A stretch of DNA of 29,496 bases from positions 1 through 29,496 of the forward strand of contig DNGI01000070.1 of assembly GCA_003486645.1 (NCBI GenBank). Direction: 5' to 3'. This DNA is from Cyanobacteria bacterium UBA11370. GTDB taxonomy: Bacteria > Cyanobacteriota > Cyanobacteriia > Cyanobacteriales > Coleofasciculaceae. The translations under genes were made by a program, and so were the position numbers. Below, piece after piece: positions 1-8,830 of this stretch. The notes under the pieces are model-generated. The model was given only the letters and a program-made list of their open reading frames with translations. It was not told where the DNA came from and made no database searches. How positions within the stretch are numbered: the stretch's first letter is position 1; each line of letters opens with the position of its first letter.

Positions 1-69
1 ATAATGTCCTAACCACTTTGGCGGTTGCTATAACTTAAAGTACCATCTCAATTTGTCAGCGCGATCGCT

Positions 70-429
70 TTAATTTTCTTCAATACGACGACTTAAATGA
101 CGAACTTCTTCAAGTAAAACATTGAATCTTTGATCGTTTTCAATTTGGCGTTGTTTGAGCAATTCTATATCTCGTTGATTTTGAGCAGCAACTTGGAGTA
201 AAGCTTGAGATGTTACTCTTAAACCGTCAACACTATCCTTAATCTCGCTAACACTTGAACTGAGTTCACCAACTGTTGACTTAAGTTCACTAACCGTTGA
301 ACTGAGTTCACCAACCGTTGACCTAAGTTCACTAATACTTTCGCGCATCTCACCCATACTTTCGCGCATCTCGCTAACACTTGAAGCCAATTCATCAAGC
401 ATTTCATCTGTCCAACGTTGAACTGTCAT
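70..429 (-). CDS. Small heptad-repeat coiled-coil protein, function unknown
   Basis: About 119 residues, nearly all predicted helix. After a short head (MTVQRWTDEMLDEL) come eight consecutive 7-residue units of the type SSTVSEL / KSTVGEL / RESMGEM (residues 15-70), with hydrophobic residues at regular heptad positions, so a parallel coiled coil is very likely. The tail (residues 71-119) is rich in Gln, Arg and Glu and also helical. There is no signal peptide, membrane segment or catalytic motif. I chose the ATG at 429 because GAGG lies a few bases upstream; an in-frame ATG 27 nt further upstream lacks such a site. Small proteins of this build are common in cyanobacteria, but I cannot assign a function; a scaffold or a partner for another coiled coil is possible. 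Confidence 0.72.
   Translation of the reverse strand: MTVQRWTDEMLDELASSVSEMRESMGEMRESISELRSTVGELSSTVSELKSTVGELSSSVSEIKDSVDGLRVTSQALLQVAAQNQRDIELLKQRQIENDQRFNVLLEEVRHLSRRIEEN
220..387 (-). repeat. 21-bp tandem repeats inside the coiled-coil gene
   Basis: Eight 21-bp units, each encoding one protein heptad, run head to tail. Units recur nearly unchanged in DNA (for example ACTGAGTTCACCAAC and CTTTCGCGCATCTC each appear twice), so the heptads look like products of recent tandem duplication and not only of selection on the protein. Confidence 0.75.
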
Positions 430-510
430 CGCATTTCCTCGACATTTATTCGACACATTTTTTAGGCTCTCCCCTAGAGCGATCGCCTTTAAATTATTAT
501 TATAAATTCA

Positions 511-826
511 CGGGACTGGCCGGATTTGAACCGGCGACCTAGCGCTTCAGATTTGTGTGAGTTTCCCCACTCTCTGGACTATACCTTCACCATAGGTTTT
601 ATACCCTTTAGGTGGTGGCCGTCTAGTCTCTAAACCTTCCTGATCGTAACTTTGGCGATTAATGAATCGCTTAATAATCAGGCTTGGCTTGGTATTGCCA
701 TAGAGTGTCAATTAACCTATCACTCTTTAGGGTTTACCAAATTTGACCACATTCACATATGGAATTTCTTCCATCGTGCCCGATTTTTCAGGAGGCGCTT
801 GCTCTATCCAACTGAGCCACAGCCCC
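511..826 (-). tRNA. tRNA-Arg(CCU), interrupted by a group I intron
   Basis: On the minus strand, the exons join to a 74-nt tRNA. Acceptor stem GGGGCTG/CAGTCCC with discriminator G, D-stem GCTC/GAGC, anticodon stem AGCGC/GCGCT around loop CTCCTAA (anticodon CCU), and T-stem GCCGG/CCGGC around TTCAAAT. The gene does not encode the CCA end. The 5' exon is 790-826 and the 3' exon 511-547; the insertion lies directly after the third anticodon base. CCU reads the rare AGG arginine codon. Exon folding is unambiguous by eye. Confidence 0.93.
548..789 (-). ncRNA. Group I self-splicing intron in tRNA-Arg(CCU)
   Basis: A 242-nt insertion between U36 and A37 of the tRNA. It has the boundary rules of group I introns: the 5' exon ends in U and the intron ends in G. 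The catalytic core is recognisable: a GACTA segment (complement of 624-628) followed by ACGGC, and a partner AAGGTATAGTCC (577-581 covers TAGTC), which together form P7. A terminal hairpin GAGT-GGGGAA-ACTC (P9-like) lies near the 3' end. This core resembles subgroup IC3, the type found in bacterial tRNA genes. The intron has no endonuclease gene, so it is probably immobile unless helped in trans. Subgroup assignment is from memory of core motifs. Confidence 0.88.
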
Positions 827-862
827 AATTCACGAAACTATTATAACTAATGCTGTTTCACC

Positions 863-2036
<1,174 letters not shown>

Positions 2037-2049
2037 CGTCTGGATGAGC

Positions 2050-2055
2050 TATAAT
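2050..2055 (+). promoter_or_regulatory. Possible -10 box before tnpB
   Basis: A perfect TATAAT lies 6 bp before the chosen ATG. No convincing -35 is present at 16-18 bp, so this is a weak call; if real, the transcript would start almost at the start codon (leaderless). Confidence 0.3.
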
Positions 2056-2061
2056 ATCATT

Positions 2062-3207
2062 ATGACTCAATCGCTGTCTGTTAAATGCAAGCTTATAGTC
2101 CCTGTAGAGTCTCGACCAAGGATCGATGAGACTCTGCGGGGATTTGCTGATGCTTGCAATCAGATACTTGCAGTGGCTAAACGCGATAATTGCTGGAATA
2201 CAACGAAGCTTCACCACAAGGTTTATAAACCCGTGAAAGAAGCTACGGGACTTAAAGCCAACCACGTTTGCCAAGCCATTCGGCGGGTGATCAATAACGC
2301 CAAAGCTGTCAAGCAAATCCACAAGTTTAGATCCACCTCGATTAGCTTGGATATCCGCACATTTCGATATGTCGAAAAATCCCAAGTTGTAGGTGTGACA
2401 CTCAAGTGTGGACGAGTTGACTTTAAGTTGTCCATTGGTGGCTATCAGATGGCATTGCTTAGAGGGCAAAACCTCACAAGTGCAACGCTGTGTAAATCCA
2501 AGAAAGGGGATTACTACATCAACTTTGTGGTTGAGATAGATACCCCACCAACGGGCAAAACACCCAAAGTGATTGGAGTCGATCTTGGACGTAGAGACAT
2601 TGCTACCACTTCCACGGGTAAGTCTTGGAGTGGTGAACAAATCCAATCGGTCAGGGATAGACTTAGCCAAACAAGGGCGAACATTCAACGCAAACGCAGC
2701 AGGAGCAGTCGCCGATTGCTCCGCAGGCTCTCTGGTAGAGAACGTCGCTTTCAGGAGTGGTTGAACCACAACATCAGCAAGCAACTGGTACAGGAAGCTA
2801 AAAGCCGTGATGCTGCCTTGGCATTTGAAGACTTGAGCGGAATTCGTGACACTCTTAACAAAAAGCCAACAAGCAAAACCGAGAGACGTAGAACGAACAA
2901 CTGGGCGTTTTATCAGCTTAAGATGTTTGTCGGCTACAAAGCGGCGATTGCAGGAGTTTTGGTTGTGTTTGTACCCCCTGCCTATACCTCTCAAACTTGC
3001 TCTCGTTGCCATCACGTCCACCCTGAAAAAGGGAAGTCGTATCGCAACGGGAAAAAGTTTAAGTGTGGGCATTGTGGGTTTGAACATGATGCAGACATTA
3101 ATGCAGCTTGCAATATTGCTGATTTGGGGAAGTCTGTAAGCCTTCCCGAAAGTCCAGGGATAGTTTGTTTATTAGAAGGGCAATTGCCTTTGTTTAGATT
3201 GGCTTGA
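2062..3207 (+). CDS. tnpB: TnpB, RNA-guided transposon-associated nuclease
   Basis: A 381-residue TnpB (OrfB of IS605), ancestor-type relative of Cas12. All three RuvC acidic residues are present: D174 in GVDLGRR, E256 in AFEDLSG and D345 in HDADINAA. The C-terminal zinc finger is intact (C313xxC316 and C335xxC338), so the enzyme looks active. Known TnpB proteins cut DNA using a guide RNA made from the element's right end, which helps the element persist at its site; they do not themselves transpose. I prefer the ATG at 2062 because family members start close to the MTQSLSVKCKL sequence; an in-frame ATG at 2044 would add six residues. A long minus-strand reading frame over the same bases is only a shadow. 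Confidence 0.93.
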   Translation: MTQSLSVKCKLIVPVESRPRIDETLRGFADACNQILAVAKRDNCWNTTKLHHKVYKPVKEATGLKANHVCQAIRRVINNAKAVKQIHKFRSTSISLDIRTFRYVEKSQVVGVTLKCGRVDFKLSIGGYQMALLRGQNLTSATLCKSKKGDYYINFVVEIDTPPTGKTPKVIGVDLGRRDIATTSTGKSWSGEQIQSVRDRLSQTRANIQRKRSRSSRRLLRRLSGRERRFQEWLNHNISKQLVQEAKSRDAALAFEDLSGIRDTLNKKPTSKTERRRTNNWAFYQLKMFVGYKAAIAGVLVVFVPPAYTSQTCSRCHHVHPEKGKSYRNGKKFKCGHCGFEHDADINAACNIADLGKSVSLPESPGIVCLLEGQLPLFRLA

Positions 3208-3260
3208 TCCGGGCTAAAGCCCCGTGTCTTCAGACCGGGGTAAGCTTACATCAATTGAGT
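3115..3260 (+). ncRNA. Candidate TnpB guide RNA (omega/reRNA) at the right end
   Basis: By analogy with characterised IS200/IS605 elements, the guide RNA overlaps the 3' end of tnpB and runs through the right-end hairpin into the flank. The scaffold would include 3211-3240 and the guide would be roughly the 16 nt after the element end (about 3245 onward). Position is inferred; neither end can be fixed from sequence. Confidence 0.35.
3211..3240 (+). repeat. Right-end hairpins of the IS element
   Basis: GGGCT-AA-AGCCC (3211-3222) overlaps a second, stronger hairpin: CCCCG-T-GTCT-TC-AGAC-CGGGG (3220-3240), a nine-pair stem with a single unpaired T at 3225. An extrahelical T in the stem is a known recognition feature for IS200/IS605 Y1 transposases. 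The two hairpins share bases and so are mutually exclusive. Confidence 0.75.
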
Positions 3261-3307
3261 TCAATACGGTGTGATAGCAATTTGCCTAACTTGACGTTAT
3301 AACTATT

Positions 3308-3332
3308 CTCCCCATCCCCCACTCCCCATCTC
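3308..3332 (+). repeat. C-rich short repeat (CTCCCCAT type)
   Basis: Tandem CTCCCCATC/CCCCACTCCCCATC units, a low-complexity type common between cyanobacterial genes. A similar run closes the window (29471-29496). Confidence 0.55.
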
Positions 3333-3495
3333 TAAACCAAACGTGAAATGGTAATATCCCGAACTGCCCGATGATTTACATGACTCTTTTCTGTATGCTA
3401 TGTGACTAAGGGAATTCCAAAGGTTTAACATCGGATATTTTTGGCTGTAGGAAGTCTCTAACACAAACATTTCGGTCAGATGAGGAGTTTAGTAC

Positions 3496-4110
3496 ATGAA
3501 AAAGATGAGTCATTGGGGCAAGCCGATCGCTCTGTTTACTGTCATATTAAGCACTGTCGTAGGTTTGAATGCTCCTGGTACTGCTGTTACCAGCCTACCA
3601 ACCGATAACACCACTGAGTCTCCAAGTAACATTCAACTCGCACAGGGGCTTGTGGGTCAATGTCGTGCTGCCAAACAACGAATCTTCGTTTATACAGAAC
3701 GTTCAGCCACTAGTCAAACGGTAAGAACCATAGGATTAGATGAAGAAGTGACGTTAGCTGACAGCGGTAGTGCAGGTTGGATCGCCATCAGTTCCCCGGC
3801 AACAGGCTATGTACAGGCGCGAGATCTGAAACCCTGTAAAGGTGGGAATCAGCCCGATCCTGGCTCAGGAGCAGGTGTTTGCCGTAAAGTGACAGTAGCA
3901 CAGGGTCTAACCATTCGCCAAAGTGCCAGCCCTTCTGCGGCACTTGTTGGGGGAGTACTTTCTGGGAATACCGTTAAGCTAGCCAATCCGAAACAATCTC
4001 AAAAAGATAGCCAGGGACGCACTTGGATACAGATTACAGCACCCAAGGCGGGATGGATTTCTAGCGGTTTTCCCGACGGCAACCTAGGTCCAGAATTTTC
4101 TTGTCCTTAG
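3496..4110 (+). CDS. Secreted protein with two bacterial SH3 domains
   Basis: 204 residues. The N-terminus has Lys residues, a hydrophobic stretch (IALFTVILSTVVGLNAPGTA) and likely cleavage near residue 33, so export is expected. Two SH3b-like repeats follow: one at about residues 53-113 (QCRAAKQRIFVYTERSATS...GYVQARDLKPC) and one at about 130-203 (CRKVTVAQGLTIRQSASPS...GWISSGF), each with paired Cys residues that may form disulfides. A Gly/Pro-rich linker separates them. SH3b domains typically bind cell-wall peptides or glycans, so this is probably a periplasmic or wall-bound protein without its own enzyme domain. GAGGAG precedes the ATG by about 9 nt. Relation to the downstream lipid cluster is unknown; a 477-bp gap separates them. 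Confidence 0.82.
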   Translation: MKKMSHWGKPIALFTVILSTVVGLNAPGTAVTSLPTDNTTESPSNIQLAQGLVGQCRAAKQRIFVYTERSATSQTVRTIGLDEEVTLADSGSAGWIAISSPATGYVQARDLKPCKGGNQPDPGSGAGVCRKVTVAQGLTIRQSASPSAALVGGVLSGNTVKLANPKQSQKDSQGRTWIQITAPKAGWISSGFPDGNLGPEFSCP

Positions 4111-4146
4111 TGTTACAAGGTTATAGCTAAGGCGTTTAGAGTTCTT

Positions 4147-4213
4147 TAGTTCTTTTTTGTTAAAAGGAACTAGAGGGGATTTCTCCGTGAGATATTCGTG
4201 GGTAGATCCCCTC
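4147..4213 (+). terminator. Tandem hairpins after the SH3 gene, possible terminator
   Basis: An 11-pair stem (TAGTTCTTTTT at 4147-4157 with AAAAGGAACTA at 4162-4172, one G-T pair) is followed directly by an 8-bp perfect stem GAGGGGAT (4173-4180)/ATCCCCTC (4206-4213). No U-run follows either stem, so intrinsic termination is uncertain. Confidence 0.45.
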
Positions 4214-4587
4214 ACTTCACTCACTTTTAAGTACTTATCCTTATCGATGCTGAGGGGCGCTGGAAAGACCGAAACTTTACGAAAACTTCATAGATTAACA
4301 TTACTACTGAAAAATCTTAAGCCATAATTATGTAAAGTGCCTCAAAAAGAATAATCATGTTGCTTTTTACTATCAATTTTTAAGATTAGTTAAGTGTTTG
4401 TTTGATCTAGCAGCAGGGAAAGGTGTAGCCATTCCAAACGTAGATAGGTCAACAGAGCCACAAGAAAGACTAGCCATTCTTACAGAGAATATGCCAGAAT
4501 GCGGCAAATTACTGATACTTACAGTAGAGCGATCGCGCCACCTACTCCGCACGCAATTATTGAAAATTCCTTGAGAACGTTGTAAAA
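4214..4587. other. Gene-free upstream region of the FAAL operon
   Basis: A-T-rich, with one HIP1 octamer near 4530. No coding frame with convincing start or composition. The promoter of the 4.6 kb operon should lie here, but I see no clear -35/-10 pair, and the FAAL start codon has no strong ribosome-binding site. Confidence 0.5.
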
Positions 4588-6429
4588 ATGCTCCAAAATC
4601 CTGGTAGTTCAACTGTTCCGACAGCTAAATTTTCTACGCTCATCGAACTCCTACGCTGGAGGGCACTTCAGCACCCGGAAAACCTCGCCTATAAATTTCT
4701 GGTTGATGGGAAACCTGAAGGTCCATCTTTAACCTATGCTGAACTTGACGGTCAAGCTAGAGCCATTGGCGCTTGGCTGCAACAGCATACGACCAAAGGG
4801 GAACGAGCCTTATTACTCTACCCGCAAGGGTTGGAAGTGATCGCCGCCTTTTGTGGTTGTCTCTATAGTGGCGCAATTGCCATCCCTGTGCCTCCGCCCG
4901 ATGGGGGACGGATGAAGCGTACTTTACCCCGATTGCGCTCCATTGTCCAGGATGCCCAAGCCTCCGTAGTCCTAACCACAGGTCGAATTCTTTCCCTTCT
5001 GGAAGAGGTGCGTGAGGATTTTCCTGAATTTGAGGAGATGAAGTGGCTTGACACGGAACACATCGATCTCCAATTAGCCGACCAATGGCAAGATCCAGAG
5101 GTCAATAGTGATAACCTAGCTTACCTTCAGTACACCTCCGGCTCTACCTCCACACCCAAAGGGGTAATGCTCAGTTATAAAAACCTCATGTTCCATTCTG
5201 CCTATCTGAATAAGGCGTGTGGGTATGAGCCAGACAGCGCGACTGTCACCTGGATGCCTTACTTCCACGACTATGGGCTGGTGGAAGGACTGATGCAACC
5301 CTTGTACAACGGCACTCCTTGTTATGTGATGTCGCCCTTTGCCTTTATTAAACAGCCGCTGCGCTGGTTAGAGGCAATTTCTCACTACAAGGCAACTCAT
5401 AGCCAAGCGCCTAATTTTGCTTATGATTTGTGTGTTCGTCGAGCCAAACCCAAACAACTCCAAACCCTGGATTTAAGCAGTTGGAGGGCAGCAGGAAATG
5501 CGGCTGAACCCATTAACCCCAAAGTGATGGAGCGTTTCTTCGAGACCTTTGAACCCTGCGGTTTCCGGTGGAACACCTTTGCCCCTGCCTATGGACTGGC
5601 TGAAGACACCCTATTAGTTTCCACGACTCCGATAGAGGAACCGCCAGTTCTGTGTGTACTTGATGCCGCCGCACTAGAAAAAAATCGGGTCGTTCCTGTC
5701 ACCAAACCGCAAGAAGAAGGAGTGCGAACCCTACCCGGTTGTGGTCGCTTAGTATGTGATACACAAGTTGTGATAGCTGATCCGGAAAAACTAACAAAAT
5801 GTGCGCCTGATGAAGTGGGTGAGATTTGGGTGAAAGATCCGAGTGTAGCTCAAGGATACTGGCAGCGTCCGGAAGAAACAAAAGAAACCTTCCAAGCTTA
5901 CCTGACAACGGGTGAAGGGCCTTTTCTGCGGACTGGGGATTTGGGCTTTTTAAAAGATGGTGAATTATTTATCACGGGTCGGATTAAAGACTTGATTATC
6001 ATCCGAGGTACTAACCATTATCCTCAAGATATTGAATGGACAGTGCAGCAAGTTCATTCCGCCTTACGTCCAGATTACGGTGCGGCGTTTTCTATTGAAG
6101 CTGGAGGTGAGGAACGATTGGTGATTCTCCAGGAAGTCGAACGCCGCACTCAAGATTTAGACTATGAGCAAGCCTTAGCTGATATTCGTCAAGCGGTAGC
6201 CGAGGAGCATGAACTCCATGCTTATGCGGTAGCCTTAGTCAAGCCTGGAAATATTCTAAAAACCTCTAGTGGCAAGATTCAACGCCGCGCTGGAAAAGCG
6301 AGTTTCTTAGCAGGAGAACTAGAAGTGATAGCAGATTGGAGTGAAAATCCGACACTCACTGCCAAATTCCGAGAACTTCAGGGAGAAGTAGATTTTTTGG
6401 CACAGCAAGTCCAAGCAATTAAACCTTAG
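4588..6429 (+). CDS. Fatty-acyl-AMP ligase (FAAL)
   Basis: 613 residues, ANL adenylating superfamily. It activates a fatty acid with ATP to acyl-AMP and passes it to a carrier-protein thiol. Motifs in order: P-loop YTSGSTSTPKG (182-192), WMPYFHDYGLVEG (A4-like), YGLAEDT (335-341), RTGDLG (448-453), GRIKDLII, and the A10 lysine K563 in LKTSSGKIQRR. The text MPYFHDYGL...SPFAFIKQPLRWLEAISHYKATHSQAPNFAYDLC is characteristic of FAAL as opposed to acyl-CoA ligases. Length fits a stand-alone FAAL without fused ACP or PKS. It heads the operon, with the dehydrogenase 101 bp downstream and an ACP after that, so the ACP encoded at 8308 is its likely acceptor. Fatty-acid chain length cannot be read from sequence. 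Confidence 0.93.
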   Translation: MLQNPGSSTVPTAKFSTLIELLRWRALQHPENLAYKFLVDGKPEGPSLTYAELDGQARAIGAWLQQHTTKGERALLLYPQGLEVIAAFCGCLYSGAIAIPVPPPDGGRMKRTLPRLRSIVQDAQASVVLTTGRILSLLEEVREDFPEFEEMKWLDTEHIDLQLADQWQDPEVNSDNLAYLQYTSGSTSTPKGVMLSYKNLMFHSAYLNKACGYEPDSATVTWMPYFHDYGLVEGLMQPLYNGTPCYVMSPFAFIKQPLRWLEAISHYKATHSQAPNFAYDLCVRRAKPKQLQTLDLSSWRAAGNAAEPINPKVMERFFETFEPCGFRWNTFAPAYGLAEDTLLVSTTPIEEPPVLCVLDAAALEKNRVVPVTKPQEEGVRTLPGCGRLVCDTQVVIADPEKLTKCAPDEVGEIWVKDPSVAQGYWQRPEETKETFQAYLTTGEGPFLRTGDLGFLKDGELFITGRIKDLIIIRGTNHYPQDIEWTVQQVHSALRPDYGAAFSIEAGGEERLVILQEVERRTQDLDYEQALADIRQAVAEEHELHAYAVALVKPGNILKTSSGKIQRRAGKASFLAGELEVIADWSENPTLTAKFRELQGEVDFLAQQVQAIKP

Positions 6430-6515
6430 TTGTTGGTTGTTGGTCGTTAGTTGTTTGTGAGTAGTCATCAACAAAAAACAAACAACAAAAAACAAACAAC
6501 AAAAAACAACAAACA
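6427..6515 (+). repeat. Heptad (7-bp) repeat array forming an inverted repeat
   Basis: The left arm reads as 7-mers TTGTTGG TTGTTGG TCGTTAG TTGTTTG; the right arm is tandem AACAAAA/AACAAAC units (14-bp period). The arms are complementary, so the transcript could form a long hairpin between FAAL and the dehydrogenase genes. Similar arrays occur at 12643-12692 and 22855-22955. Confidence 0.7.
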
Positions 6516-6530
6516 TCATGGAGAAGGTCA

Positions 6531-8339
6531 ATGCCTCAATTAAAGCAGTATCAGGTTGCTGAAGCGTTAGAGCGGGATTTAGGAGATCCTAGCAATCCAG
6601 ATAGCGTCCTGTCATTCAAACGAGTAGTTGAGTTGGATGAGCAGGAGGCGTTTCCTGAAGACGAAGTGAATTGGCTCTACAACTGGAAGCTTCAACATTA
6701 TTACATTCCCGATCATTGTGGAGGAAAGTTCACCTCGCTTGAAGAATTTGTCGCGTTTGTCAGATCCTTGTCACGGCGAGATCAGACGGCGGGAATCGCG
6801 TTTACCACCATGTTCTGGTCATTTCTAACATGGATGGCGGGGACAGATGCTCAAAAGCAGCACCTGGCAAGTTGGATGAAAGATCGCAATGGAACCATGT
6901 GTCTTGCCTATTCGGAACGGGCGCATGGCAGCGATTTGATTGCGGGGGATGTCCGTGCTACTAAAGTACCGGGAGGGTATCTCCTGAATGGGGAAAAGTG
7001 GCCGATTAACCGAGCGACGCGATCGCATATTACCTTTGTTTTAGCTAAAACGAGCGATGACCCAGGAGCGAGATGTCTTTCGCTGTTCATGCTTGACAAA
7101 AGTCAACTCAACCCCTCTGACTATTACAACTTACCCAAGATTCTAACTCACGGAATTCGTGGGTCTGATATGAGTGGGATTGGGTTTAATGATTGCTTTA
7201 TTCCCGAAGAAATGCGCTTGGGAGAAGAGGGATCGGGTTTGGAAATAGCCCTCAAGGGATTTCAAATTACGCGGATGTTATGTGCGGCATTTTCTCATGG
7301 CGCAGCGGATACAGCGATGAGAACCACATTAAATTTTGTCAATTCTCGCGTCCTGTATAACAAAACAGTACTTGATATTCCCCAACCTCGCCAAACCTTA
7401 GTTGATGCCTTTTTAGATATCTTACTTTGTGATTGCGAAACGATTGGGTCAGCTAGAGGATTTCACGTTATCCCAGAGCAATTTTCAGTCTGGGCGGCGG
7501 TGGTTAAATATTTTGTCACTACGCGCTTGGAAAGTGTTGTTAACAATGTTTCGGTTGTGCTGGGAGCGCGGTTTTACTTTCGGGAAGAACATGACTGGGG
7601 AATTTTCCAAAAGACGCTCCGGGATAATTCCATTATCAGTATGTTTGATGGCAGTAGTATTGTTAATTTACACGCCCTAATTCTCCAGTTTCGCCAGATT
7701 GCTAAATATCGGGCAAGACGAACGGACAAAATCATGGATGGGATACAATCTAGGCTGGAAACTATTTTTTCTCTGGAAAAACCAGTACCACGTTTTGAAC
7801 CGGAGAAACTGGAACTTTTCGGTCGAGGAGCGGATGATGTTTTACAAGGTTTAGAAATTGCTCTGGGACAGTTAGCAGATTTGAAAGATGAGTCTGAGAT
7901 TGATGCAGAAGTTCTGGATAAGATTGGGACTCTAACTAGCGTTATCCTAGAAGAACTTGATGCTTTTGATCAAATCATTGGGAATTCAAAATTTGAATTT
8001 GGTCACGACCAGTCACCGGAGTTATTTGAATTGGCGAAGAAGTATTGCACCTTGCATACAGCCGCTGCTTGCGTCCATATGTGGATTTACAACCGCAAGA
8101 TCTTAGGTGACTTTTTTGCTAAGGGTGAATGGTTGGTACTTTGCCTCCATCGCCTTTTGAGTCCTTGGCGAATGATGCCAGGGGTATTCTCTCCGGTGTA
8201 CAGTGAAAACGTAGCCCAAGAACTACTTAAGCTGCACCGGGAAAATAAAATGTTTTCCATTGTCCCTTTTCAACTCGCTACCCACCCAACACAGGAGGAA
8301 AAAACCAATGCAATTGCAGAACTCCAGCTCCAAGCTTGA
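6531..8339 (+). CDS. Acyl-CoA/acyl-ACP dehydrogenase-like flavoprotein
   Basis: 602 residues. Residues about 1-410 follow the acyl-CoA dehydrogenase fold: helical N-domain, central beta-domain with the flavin-contact text CLAYSERAHGSDL (compare the family's ALTEPxxGSD), and C-terminal helices with the RQ.L.DAFLDILL stretch. Residues about 410-602 are an extra helical extension. These enzymes introduce an alpha,beta double bond using FAD. The usual YEGT catalytic-base motif reads MFDGSS (371-376), so Asp373 stands where medium-chain enzymes have Glu. Its place between FAAL and ACP suggests acyl-ACP as the substrate. No electron-transfer flavoprotein genes are nearby. GGAGAAGGTCA precedes the ATG. 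It overlaps the ACP gene by 32 bp, which suggests translational coupling. Confidence 0.88.
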   Translation: MPQLKQYQVAEALERDLGDPSNPDSVLSFKRVVELDEQEAFPEDEVNWLYNWKLQHYYIPDHCGGKFTSLEEFVAFVRSLSRRDQTAGIAFTTMFWSFLTWMAGTDAQKQHLASWMKDRNGTMCLAYSERAHGSDLIAGDVRATKVPGGYLLNGEKWPINRATRSHITFVLAKTSDDPGARCLSLFMLDKSQLNPSDYYNLPKILTHGIRGSDMSGIGFNDCFIPEEMRLGEEGSGLEIALKGFQITRMLCAAFSHGAADTAMRTTLNFVNSRVLYNKTVLDIPQPRQTLVDAFLDILLCDCETIGSARGFHVIPEQFSVWAAVVKYFVTTRLESVVNNVSVVLGARFYFREEHDWGIFQKTLRDNSIISMFDGSSIVNLHALILQFRQIAKYRARRTDKIMDGIQSRLETIFSLEKPVPRFEPEKLELFGRGADDVLQGLEIALGQLADLKDESEIDAEVLDKIGTLTSVILEELDAFDQIIGNSKFEFGHDQSPELFELAKKYCTLHTAAACVHMWIYNRKILGDFFAKGEWLVLCLHRLLSPWRMMPGVFSPVYSENVAQELLKLHRENKMFSIVPFQLATHPTQEEKTNAIAELQLQA

Positions 8340-8733
8340 TGATGCTACAATTCAGAGCGATTTAGAAACCAATGGCAAGAGTGTAGATTCCGTACAAGCT
8401 CTTGAAACTTGGATGGTTAATCAGCTCTGTGAACAACTCTCTCTTGATGCGAAAACCATTGATGTGAAGGAACCTTTAACGCGCTATGGTTTGGATTCAA
8501 TTGATGCAGTAACGATTGTTGGGGAACTGGAAGATTGGCTTGAACTAGAGTTACCTTCAACCCTATTCTGGGACTATCCGACGATTGAGAAATCGGCTCA
8601 ATATTTGGTTGAAGAATTTGATATTGCCAGCGCATTGAATAAAGCTGAACCTGCGGCAAAAACCGAAACTCAGAAACCGACTACCGAAAAATCTTCTAAA
8701 GGAGGTTGGGGTGGTTTTTGGGGGAAGAAATAG
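8308..8733 (+). CDS. Acyl carrier protein
   Basis: 141 residues from the ATG at 8308, chosen because AGGAGG lies 9-10 nt upstream; an earlier in-frame start would add 16 residues but has no such site. The carrier domain covers about residues 30-105, with the phosphopantetheine serine S64 in GLDSIDAV, followed by ELPSTLFWDYPTI and the final helix. This style resembles the carrier domains of polyketide and FAAL systems and differs from the housekeeping AcpP (DSLD). The tail is Lys/Thr/Glu-rich and ends in GGWGGFWGKK, a Gly/Trp-rich tip not part of the ACP fold. The start lies inside the preceding dehydrogenase gene. It most likely takes the acyl group from FAAL and presents it to the dehydrogenase and then the MBOAT. 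Confidence 0.93.
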   Translation: MQLQNSSSKLDDATIQSDLETNGKSVDSVQALETWMVNQLCEQLSLDAKTIDVKEPLTRYGLDSIDAVTIVGELEDWLELELPSTLFWDYPTIEKSAQYLVEEFDIASALNKAEPAAKTETQKPTTEKSSKGGWGGFWGKK

Positions 8734-8744
8734 AGTCCCGGTCA

Positions 8745-8802
8745 AATTTTGGATGCAAAGATTTTGGATTTTGGATGGGTTCACTCCACCAGAATCCAAA
8801 AT
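8745..8802 (+). repeat. TTTTGGA heptad repeat with 10-bp inverted repeat
   Basis: Copies of ATTTTGGAT at 8746-8754, 8761-8769 and, one heptad on, 8768-8775. ATTTTGGATT (8761-8770) is the perfect complement of AATCCAAAAT (8793-8802), giving a hairpin between the ACP and MBOAT genes. Confidence 0.6.
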
Positions 8803-8830
8803 TGATTAAGACAGCGGAGGAAACCGTTAA

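Noticed and set aside
652..846. A 64-residue plus-strand frame over the tRNA region
   Set aside because: It runs through the intron and 5' exon of tRNA-Arg(CCU) in antisense and has no ribosome-binding site; it is not an intron endonuclease.
4373..4612. A 79-residue minus-strand frame overlapping the FAAL start
   Set aside because: No ribosome-binding site, no recognisable domain, and it overlaps the start of a certain gene head-on; likely chance.
6319..6531. A 70-residue minus-strand frame
   Set aside because: Most of it is translation of the heptad repeat hairpin; low-complexity artefact.
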